A stretch of 32,305 bases of DNA from Saprospiraceae bacterium. GTDB taxonomy: Bacteria; Bacteroidota; Bacteroidia; Chitinophagales; Saprospiraceae. Positions 24,001 through 30,640 of this stretch are shown here, one piece after another. The notes below the pieces were generated by a model. It was not told the origin of the DNA, did no database searches, and worked only from the letters and a program-made list of their open reading frames with translations. How positions within the stretch are numbered: position 1 is the stretch's first letter; every line of letters begins with the position of its first letter. Where the stretch lies: NCBI GenBank assembly GCA_030645295.1, contig JAUSMG010000220.1, positions 1 through 32,305 of the forward strand, given 5' to 3'. The position numbers and the translations under genes are program-made.

Positions 24001-25631
24001 CTTTTGGACACCAGTCCGCAGGAATTGCCGGCATACGCTGTTATAAGATATGGTCCGAATGCGGCATCCAGATTAATCGGGAAACTATCGGTAATAATAC
24101 CATTGATCTCATAAGTTAAGGTGGAGTCAAAAGGCGTAGGGGTGAATTCCGTTTCCAGGCAGGCGAGTGACGGCGTGTCGAGGGCAACCTGAAGCGGTAG
24201 CTCTACGGTAAAGTGTATGGTATCGGCGCGACGGCAAACACCGATCCCAATGGAAGTGATTACCTCGAATTCCCCAACAGTATTTGGAATAAAATATACT
24301 CCGGTAGAATCGTTCAAAAAGCTTCCAGACGGCCCAAACCAGGCGCCCGCGGGAAAGGCGAATATTTTAATAGTGTCTGAATTGATACAGGCAGTCACAT
24401 CCCCATTGGGAAAAGCTATGGCGATATTGCTCGCAGTACGCAGTGCGAAAGTGTCGTAGGCGTGTACTTCTCCACAGAAGTTTTTCATTTCTGCCTCCAG
24501 AAAATAGAAATTGTTTGATAATGGCAGAAATACAGGGAAGGAGTCGTACTCAATGCCATTAATTGTATACACCGCGGCTGTATCCAAGGGGATTGGGGTA
24601 TAGGCAATCGCTGTACAGGTATCTCCCTGTGCCTGCAATTGAACAGAGGGCGGTTTAATTACATTGACGATGATTTGTGCATCGTCGTCGGCAATACAAG
24701 TGTTGGTGACACGGAGATAAATTTTGTATTGCCCGGGTTGTGAGAATTGCATGGCGACAATATTCGTATCCGGTGCTTCAGGATCCGGATACCATTGCCA
24801 GCCCCCTGCCGGACCTTCTACATTCCAGGAAAAACTGTTGCTGGAAAATGAGTTGGCGCCGGTTAGTTGCAGGTACTCCAGCGAGTCGCCCATGCAAATA
24901 TTGTATTCATTTCCTAATATGTTGATGGCATTGTTGGTGGTAGGGTTGATCACGGCATCCGGTGGACTGGAAACGGTTATGGTGCTGGAGGAGCAAACCG
25001 TATCACAAACGTTTCCTACACAATAGGAGATATTATAAGTGCCGCCGTTTTCAAAAACATATCCCAGGGTATCCCCTGTGTATAGCTGGCCATCGCCCAG
25101 ATCCCAAACTTCGTAGCTAATACCTGCCACCGGACAGTTCACCAATCCTCCTCCCCCGGGTACAACAGAACCCTGAAATGTAACGCCTTCATTTGCACAA
25201 GGATTTGAGGACATTGCAAAGAAAGCCACGGGTGGATTTCTAAAAGTTAATATGAAAGCACTGTTGGTTGGATCTGCCAGAGTGTCAGTCAGATAGGTCT
25301 GCAGAATTATGGTGTAGGATTCCTGAAATTTGCATGATCCGAAAAACGAGGATAGATTATAGGTATGAGTCTGATCTCCAGGATTCGGACTGCCAGGGAC
25401 AATAGTATTGGGAGAATTATCGCCCCAGGTTATCTCAAAGTACACTATACTATCTTTGTTTGGATCATTTGGATCAACGATGATGTTGACACAAACTTCC
25501 TCCAGAGGACCGGTGATGCAATAAAACTGCACCCCGTTGCAAGTTGTAATGGTTGGATTATTGAATGGCTGGGCACTAATAATCCCAAAGCCTCCCACAA
25601 GACAGAGTGCAGACAAAATAAGTTTCTTCAT
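21009..25631 (-). CDS. giant secreted PKD-domain protein with gliding-motility C-terminal domain (paralogue 1)
   Basis: The 1540-aa protein has a signal peptide (MKKLILSALCLVGGFGIISAQ). An N-terminal ~130-aa domain (ITWGDNSPNTIVPGSPNP...FILTFRNPP) is shared with the upstream paralogue. PKD-like domains are marked by VWDLGDG (~176), VNWGDG (~737), VWDLGNG (~824), LWFGDG and SWQFGDG further on. Two ~150-aa cysteine-framed internal repeats lie at about 338-490 and 491-640 (YTINGI..DSFP and YEINGI..DSFP; CRRADTI and CRRIDSI). The last ~95 aa (FIPNAFTPNDDGVNDVFYL...GTVQLIR) are the CHU_C/gliding-motility-associated type B sorting domain. Export and surface or matrix localisation by the T9SS follow from that domain. 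The ligand is unknown. Its start overlaps the stop of paralogue 2 (TAATG), and its stop overlaps the PorP/SprF-like start (ATGA). Confidence 0.92.
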   Translation of the reverse strand: MKKLILSALCLVGGFGIISAQPFNNPTITTCNGVQFYCITGPLEEVCVNIIVDPNDPNKDSIVYFEITWGDNSPNTIVPGSPNPGDQTHTYNLSSFFGSCKFQESYTIILQTYLTDTLADPTNSAFILTFRNPPVAFFAMSSNPCANEGVTFQGSVVPGGGGLVNCPVAGISYEVWDLGDGQLYTGDTLGYVFENGGTYNISYCVGNVCDTVCSSSTITVSSPPDAVINPTTNNAINILGNEYNICMGDSLEYLQLTGANSFSSNSFSWNVEGPAGGWQWYPDPEAPDTNIVAMQFSQPGQYKIYLRVTNTCIADDDAQIIVNVIKPPSVQLQAQGDTCTAIAYTPIPLDTAAVYTINGIEYDSFPVFLPLSNNFYFLEAEMKNFCGEVHAYDTFALRTASNIAIAFPNGDVTACINSDTIKIFAFPAGAWFGPSGSFLNDSTGVYFIPNTVGEFEVITSIGIGVCRRADTIHFTVELPLQVALDTPSLACLETEFTPTPFDSTLTYEINGIITDSFPINLDAAFGPYLITAYAGNSCGLVSKSVVSELIAPEDVEIFTRDTFLCSGTDRIYLEASDTLLGFWEGEHIFKNSNGYYFDPVMPGSYLLVFVRGFDLCRRIDSITVNVAPGNAVEAGEDLAVCDTEQTIQLTNTSPGGFFSGFAINGDVVDVTQLTIDTPYQFTYTNPTLPDACNHDTRTLTVYGPPNAGFELDKDTVCSGETVRVIPNATSGVVYLVNWGDGTSGFGLLNHEFTAPGVYPVQYTAFTVNPLTGEPLCTITDSARVEVPSAQIPGTIRFEVFPDSGCAPLTVYFNNQSPNDGRQYVWDLGNGQTYYGYNPPPVTYYDGVTDTAYQVRVRMVNGCGAAEYEQTIKVAPRPRAVFEVDFNEPCSGSIATLSLGSYGNPLQHTYYVSNGHQYTGSFDQPTQFQLFTGDYPETVGIMLVSSNLCGSDTAFQQLIVHPPDVTALAGLPDTTRLCEGVLAQMVNFASPGAEIAWEVSTGEHYSGDTILVHFPEPGQYFITLFAYGCGYDSVKLPITVYPLPDIELIHDEQNCPGEPVNFWVNSVAPGIQLWFGDGDSTWQRNIAHRYTIPGAYTPFARAITQRGCESTTSGSLIIHEWPTAQATTPDSVCTFSSIHFQGSSNHPQAFCSWQFGDGTSAEGCFQTYAYSAQGNYSAILIVTSPEGCLAADTVAVMVRTIPEAQFAFNLPQACAPATALFLSQATGATTVKWTISDGYSSDDFTFERTFDQPGSYSATFYTLNDGICPDTAHINFEILHVPDLKVNTILNCTAALGTDLVALTAPQNFLMVNGPNYNATGSEHRGLLPGSYTISAESNEGCVQDTMIQVLPINELQLGVEEDYFSLVMGELAPLSAKVNKTDVDFLWEPAIWLSDSSIANPVSRPIQPVIYTVTATDNNGCTKTDTVRIDLSIDYDATLFIPNAFTPNDDGVNDVFYLRSNFPEALRINYFRIFDKYNETVFDIDQVDGKDQATPEDRRFGWDGQFRGDKAEAGSYRATVSVTFPDGVVRAFTGTVQLIR

Positions 25632-28600
25632 TACCTGATAAGTTGAAGCGTTCCACTGAATATAGATACTTTTTGATCAATAAAGCGCACCGCAATCACA
25701 TACCTGTAGGATCCTGCTTCTGCTTTTTGGCCAAAAAAGGCGCCATTCCAACCAAATTCGGGGTTTTCAGGAGTGATCAGGGTGTTTTTATCCAATCTTT
25801 GAGCGTCAAAAACCAGCGCGTTATACTTGTCGTATATCCTGAAATAGTCCAGGCTATGTACCGAGGGACTGATTGTTCTCACATAGAATAGATCGTTTAC
25901 GCCATCATCGTTAGGCGTAAAAGCATCCGGAATGTACACCTCTTCTTCCCGGTTGATTTTCAGCATTACTCTTACGGTATCCACTCTCACACAACCGGTG
26001 GGGTTGGTGGCATAGACATAGTACACCATTGATCTTTCCGGGGTACAGACCGGATTGCTGATATCGGAATTACTGAGGAATAATTCGGGTTCCCAGGAAT
26101 AAACGGCATCCGGCTCATTTGAAATGGCGCTGAATTGTACCGATCCTCCGGGGCGCAACTCGACATAGTCCGGCCCTGCCGCTAATTCAAAGAGGTCGGT
26201 CAACGATAAAAGCACAGTAGTATCCAATACGCAGCCGATTTGATTCCGGACTTTGATGTGATACATTCCGGTATCCAGTGAAGGGTGAAAATCTCCGATC
26301 TGAGTGTAACCTGGAGCGCTGACCGTGACAATATTGGTGGGATCTGTATGGACACGCAAGTCAATGCCATCTTCGGGATCACACAAGGGGTCAACAATGA
26401 TCTCTGCCTGGATAGCATTATCAAATTGTAGGACAAGCAGGCTGCTATCAGTACACAAGCCATTGTAGCTTACGGTCAGTGCGATCTCATGGGCGCCGGG
26501 AGTCAGGAACGGCTGTTCAAATGCTTTCTGGAAGGAAACTGGCAGGCCATTATATTTCCAGATAAAATTGTTCGCAGTCTGTGAATTGACTTGAAACGAG
26601 GCAGTTGCCGGAACACAAGTTTGAGGGAGGGCATATTCAATCGCTGCAGTAGGGGTTTCCAAAACTGTTATAAGGGTGGTATCTGATTGTGTGCAACCAT
26701 TGCCGGCAAATGCGGTAAAAATGGCCTGATAGTCGCCTGGCTGGGAGTATATGTGTGCTGTATGGCATTCAGATGCCACATTGCCGTCGCCAAATCGCCA
26801 ATAACAGCTTACCGGCACGGTAGGGCTGGCGCCGAAATAAAATACTTCCTTTCCTGTACAGCCCTGATTTTCTGCAGTAGCCTGTATTTCGGGCAGCTCA
26901 AGTACATTGATTGGTCTGATGAGTGTGGTTTTGCAGCCAGCGGGACTGGTGGCTGTTGCCAGGATGGAGTAAATGCCCGGAAAGGCATAACTGTGTGTAG
27001 AGGTTGTTTGGGTAGTTGAAACTCCATCGCCATAGGACAAGACCATATCAGTTGCGTTGGTATTGACCTGGAACTGCACCTCCTCTGATGCACAAACATT
27101 CGGGTCGGCTACCAGTCCTAATTCCGGTGTTGGGAATACCTGAATTGTCAGGGTCATACTGTCGTGCCCACAACCGAAGGTATAGAGCGTGGCTGTATAA
27201 GTACCCGGGGTGTTGAAAATTATGGAGACCGTGTCGCTCAGAAAGGTATTGCCGTCTGAAAATTGCCAAAACACAGGAGCCCCCTCGGTAGATTCACTAT
27301 ACAGGATCACCGGACTGCCGACACAGCGGGGGGTAGCAGGGATGCCGATTAAAGCATTTACGGCGGCGGGATGGACTACCACTTCCTGATAGGCAGTATC
27401 GGAGCTACAGGCGTTGGAGGATACCAGCCAGATACCGATAGTGTCAGGATTGTCCTGAGCATAAAACTGAAAAATGGAAGATATTCCCGCTGTTGCAGTT
27501 CTTATTTCTCCCGTTGAGGTGTAATAGGTATTGCTAAGCGGATATTGGGTGCTTAAAAGAGAAGCTTCGAGCATGGAGCCGGAGCATATTTCGCTGGAGG
27601 AAATGGCAAAATCGGCCACGGGGTTGGGCAGCACCTTTATGAATTGCTGCGCTTCATAAAACCCGCAGCCCCCCGGCACACTCAGTCTAATAGGGAATAT
27701 GGTATCGGAAAGGCCATCCGGATAGGTGATCGGTGGGGGAGAGTAGCCATAAAAGCTTTGGCCCGGGCCGCTTTCCCAGAGATAATGATTGTGCTGTGCA
27801 TCACTGAGATTGATGAATTGAACCGTAAGCGGAGCGCAGCCGGCATTCGGTTGTGCTATAAATTCCACCGCTCCCGGTGGCAATGGCGCCGGAATTTCAA
27901 TGGTAGCAGAATCTCTTATGGTGCATAATGGCAGGCCCGTTACCGGATGGACATTATAGGCTACATACTGCAGCAAATAGGTTCCAGGAAGGCTGTAGCT
28001 GGCGGAAAGGGTGTTTGCGATGCCGTTCCCCCAGTCAATGTCATAAACTACTCCGCCAACAGCATTGGGTAGAAGATTGATTGACTCTCCCTGGCAAGCA
28101 GTATCCCTGTCGAGTTGGAACCCTGACACCGGTAATGATCTCACCACCACTGTCAGCTCGTCGCTTCTGCAACCGGGTGGGAAGCTTGGGTTGGTGTACA
28201 GATAGATATAGGCAGAATCGCGTTTAAGGAGCTGAAGATCAATCGTATTTCCGGAAACACCCGTGCCGGTAAAGAAACCGCCCGGTGAAAATCCTGTGAT
28301 TTCTACGGATGATTCCGTTTCACAAACATAAATATCGGCGCCTGCCTCAATACTGTCGGAAGGCGCTACCTGAATGGAAATGGTATCGCGATCCAGGCAG
28401 ATACCCACTCCTCTGGTATAAACCAGTGCAAAAACACCGGGATTCACCGGATTAAACCAGGTCTGTCCCTGAAAGTTAAACAGATGTTCGCCGGTCCAGT
28501 AACCGGTGGAGTCACTTGCCCAAAGCGGAAAGGATGGACTTTGTGTGCAAAGGGCTGTGTCGGGAGAAAGGATATCAACTTCTTTGGGATAAATGACGAG

Positions 28601-30229
28601 CAGGGTGGTAGACACAGTTGTGTCAGTACAAGTGTTCTGCACAGTTGCCACCACATTAAAGGGACTGTTGGCCGCTGTAAGGGGAAAGGGGAAGCTGTCG
28701 ATTACGACATTATTTATGGTGTAAACTGCCTCCGGCTCGAACGTGGCAGGGGTATAGTTCCAAAGCAGACACTCAATGGATGGCGTGTCAATGGTAAGCG
28801 TAATCGGTTTGTCAATTTTCAGCAACAAGGTATCGGCACGGCGGCAGATGCCGTAGTCGCGAAATGCGATGAATCGATAAACACCGGGAATGTTTTGAAC
28901 AAAAAAAGTATCCTGCGGGGTAATCTTTAACCCGGCTCCGGTCCAGATTACCGGCAGATTGGCCTTTAATCTCATGGTGTCTGAGTTCACGCAGATTGCC
29001 AGGCGAGAAGTATCAGGAGACAATATTTCCACCTCACGGGCAGTCTCCACGAGAAAGGTATCCTTCAGCAGCTGGTATTTGCAGGTATGGATCAATTCGG
29101 CTTCAACATAATAGGGTGTAGTGCTGACAGGAAGCATGACGGGAAACGAGTCGGCCTGTATGCCATTGATCCGGTAAATGGCCTCCGGAATAAAAGGAGA
29201 TGGCGTATAGGAAAGGTCCAGGCAGGTGTCACGTTGGGGTGAAAGGGAAAGTGTGGGCGGTTCCACTACCTCCACCTTCAGGGTCACGGTATCCGGTTGC
29301 CGACACAGGTTGTCAGCCTTGAGCTTGATTTCATAGGTTCCCGGTTCAATAAAAAGAATTCTTGCCACACTGGTATCTGCTGGATTTGGATTTGGATACC
29401 AGAACCAGTTTTGTTGACCATCCCCCAACCAGGAGTAAAAATCTTCAAATAATGAGACACTCCCGTCAAGCCTGATGATAGACCAGGGCTCTTCAAAGCA
29501 AACCCGGTAATGCAGGTTTCCTAATTGTGTGGCTCCTGAATCGATCACAGCATTGGCTTGAGTAGCATTTAAAGCGGCAATTAATGTGGTGCGGCAAACG
29601 GTGTCACACACATTACCGGCGCAATATCTCAGCGTTTGTACACCTGCTGAGTCCCATTGATAGTTTACCTGGTTTCCCAACAAAAACGTGCTGTCCTGAA
29701 CCAGCCAAGACTGATAATTAAGGCTTTTATCTGAACAAGGAACATCTTCTCCGGTTCCAATAAATTTAACCGGCTCACCCAGGCAAGCTATATAAGAATC
29801 CACATGGAAGTTAGCCTTGGGTGGATTTCGCAATGTTAGTATAAACGCACTGTTGGTGGGCTCTATGGAGGGTAAGGTATAGTGTGTTCGCAAAATGATG
29901 ATATGGAAGCCCTGGTAGGTACAGGAGTCGGCAAATTCGGTCAGATCGTAAAAATGAGTCTGCGGCGGCGGATTAATACTGCCCGGGATGATGGTAGGAT
30001 TGGAATTGTCGCCCCAGTCGATTTCGAAATAATCAACAAATGCCAGGTTACTGTAGGTGGTGTCTATCACGATCTTTACACACGCCTCCATGGTGTCTGC
30101 CGTAACACACAGGTATTGCTTGCCATCGCAGGCAGAAATCGTAGGATTGCTGTTCTGGGCCAGCACAGATCCTTGACCTGCGAGTAAAAGCAAGAACAAA
30201 ACAGTGGTAATACCTTTCAGGATATACAA
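25631..30229 (-). CDS. giant secreted PKD-domain protein with gliding-motility C-terminal domain (paralogue 2)
   Basis: The 1532-aa protein has the same architecture as its downstream neighbour, almost end to end. It shows an N-terminal domain (NPTISACDGKQYLC...FEIDWGDNSNPTIIPGS...FILTLRNPP), two internal repeats (YRINGIQADSFP; YTINNVVIDSFP), PKD-like domains (e.g. YDIDWGNG, CYWRFGDG) and the C-terminal YIPDAFTPNDDGVNDLFYV...GTLQLIR sorting domain. The start is TTG at 30229: an in-frame stop lies two codons upstream, no ATG is available within the signal peptide (YILKGITTVLFLLLLAGQGSVLAQ), and the next Met is far downstream. It is the first gene of the three-gene operon. A TAGATTTG promoter motif lies 37 bp upstream. 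Confidence 0.92.
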   Translation of the reverse strand: MYILKGITTVLFLLLLAGQGSVLAQNSNPTISACDGKQYLCVTADTMEACVKIVIDTTYSNLAFVDYFEIDWGDNSNPTIIPGSINPPPQTHFYDLTEFADSCTYQGFHIIILRTHYTLPSIEPTNSAFILTLRNPPKANFHVDSYIACLGEPVKFIGTGEDVPCSDKSLNYQSWLVQDSTFLLGNQVNYQWDSAGVQTLRYCAGNVCDTVCRTTLIAALNATQANAVIDSGATQLGNLHYRVCFEEPWSIIRLDGSVSLFEDFYSWLGDGQQNWFWYPNPNPADTSVARILFIEPGTYEIKLKADNLCRQPDTVTLKVEVVEPPTLSLSPQRDTCLDLSYTPSPFIPEAIYRINGIQADSFPVMLPVSTTPYYVEAELIHTCKYQLLKDTFLVETAREVEILSPDTSRLAICVNSDTMRLKANLPVIWTGAGLKITPQDTFFVQNIPGVYRFIAFRDYGICRRADTLLLKIDKPITLTIDTPSIECLLWNYTPATFEPEAVYTINNVVIDSFPFPLTAANSPFNVVATVQNTCTDTTVSTTLLVIYPKEVDILSPDTALCTQSPSFPLWASDSTGYWTGEHLFNFQGQTWFNPVNPGVFALVYTRGVGICLDRDTISIQVAPSDSIEAGADIYVCETESSVEITGFSPGGFFTGTGVSGNTIDLQLLKRDSAYIYLYTNPSFPPGCRSDELTVVVRSLPVSGFQLDRDTACQGESINLLPNAVGGVVYDIDWGNGIANTLSASYSLPGTYLLQYVAYNVHPVTGLPLCTIRDSATIEIPAPLPPGAVEFIAQPNAGCAPLTVQFINLSDAQHNHYLWESGPGQSFYGYSPPPITYPDGLSDTIFPIRLSVPGGCGFYEAQQFIKVLPNPVADFAISSSEICSGSMLEASLLSTQYPLSNTYYTSTGEIRTATAGISSIFQFYAQDNPDTIGIWLVSSNACSSDTAYQEVVVHPAAVNALIGIPATPRCVGSPVILYSESTEGAPVFWQFSDGNTFLSDTVSIIFNTPGTYTATLYTFGCGHDSMTLTIQVFPTPELGLVADPNVCASEEVQFQVNTNATDMVLSYGDGVSTTQTTSTHSYAFPGIYSILATATSPAGCKTTLIRPINVLELPEIQATAENQGCTGKEVFYFGASPTVPVSCYWRFGDGNVASECHTAHIYSQPGDYQAIFTAFAGNGCTQSDTTLITVLETPTAAIEYALPQTCVPATASFQVNSQTANNFIWKYNGLPVSFQKAFEQPFLTPGAHEIALTVSYNGLCTDSSLLVLQFDNAIQAEIIVDPLCDPEDGIDLRVHTDPTNIVTVSAPGYTQIGDFHPSLDTGMYHIKVRNQIGCVLDTTVLLSLTDLFELAAGPDYVELRPGGSVQFSAISNEPDAVYSWEPELFLSNSDISNPVCTPERSMVYYVYATNPTGCVRVDTVRVMLKINREEEVYIPDAFTPNDDGVNDLFYVRTISPSVHSLDYFRIYDKYNALVFDAQRLDKNTLITPENPEFGWNGAFFGQKAEAGSYRYVIAVRFIDQKVSIFSGTLQLIR

Positions 30230-30266
30230 TGTTTACGACAATTTTGTACTTGTAAAAAATTCTGTG

Positions 30267-30274
30267 CAAATCTA
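30267..30274 (-). promoter_or_regulatory. candidate -7 element (TAGATTTG) for the PKD-PKD-PorP operon
   Basis: On the minus strand TAGATTTG fits the TAnnTTTG consensus, in very AT-rich sequence. A TTTA lies 21 bp further upstream where the -33 TTTG element is expected. The distance of 37 bp to the TTG start supports a normal leader. Confidence 0.5.
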
Positions 30275-30307
30275 TAAAATAACTTTAATAAGTAATAAAT
30301 TTATAAT

Positions 30308-30362
30308 TATAGCCACCAAAAAGTGGTCATGAAAAAAATCTTTCCAAAGATATCTTATTGCC
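30308..30362. repeat. direct repeat B, copy 2
   Basis: This is the second copy of the 55-bp repeat at 19911-19965 (52/55 identical, same orientation). It lies just upstream of the operon promoter and about 45 bp before the IS630-type transposase fragment. Both copies begin with TA, the target dinucleotide of IS630/Tc1-type elements, so the repeat could be a relic IS end. Confidence 0.8.
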
Positions 30363-30405
30363 TGATTTTGCCTTGAGTTTAATTTGCAGAATTTAACTTT
30401 GCCGG

Positions 30406-30640
30406 ATGAACAGTTGTTTTTTAAGTCCACCAGATCGAGCATTTTTAGAAAAGGCCCGGGCAATATTGAGGAAGTTGGGCTTTGTTTACAAGCAGACTAT
30501 GGCGGTTCCGGGCAGGGTAGATGTTGCAGAGCAAGCGCACTTTTGGGAACAATTAGAGCCGTTTTTGGCGGAAACCGAGGCTGACGAGGTTGTTTTTTTT
30601 TATAGATGCGGTACACCCCCAACACAATAGTGGCCCATCT
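30406..30640 (+). pseudogene. IS630-family transposase fragment with frameshift
   Basis: The 74-aa ORF reads DRAFLEKARAILRKLGFVYKQTMAVPGRVDVAEQAHFWEQLEPFLAETEADEVVFF. A run of nine T (30593-30601) then shifts the frame, and IDAVHPQHNSGPS continues in the next frame. This corresponds to the end of the helix-turn-helix region and the first catalytic block (DEV..F.D.VHPQH) of IS630-type transposases, with the first catalytic Asp in IDAVHPQH. The N-terminal HTH start and everything after the first block, including the other catalytic Asp/Glu residues, are missing. The fragment runs into the 3' end of the OmpA-domain gene. It is non-functional. Confidence 0.75.
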
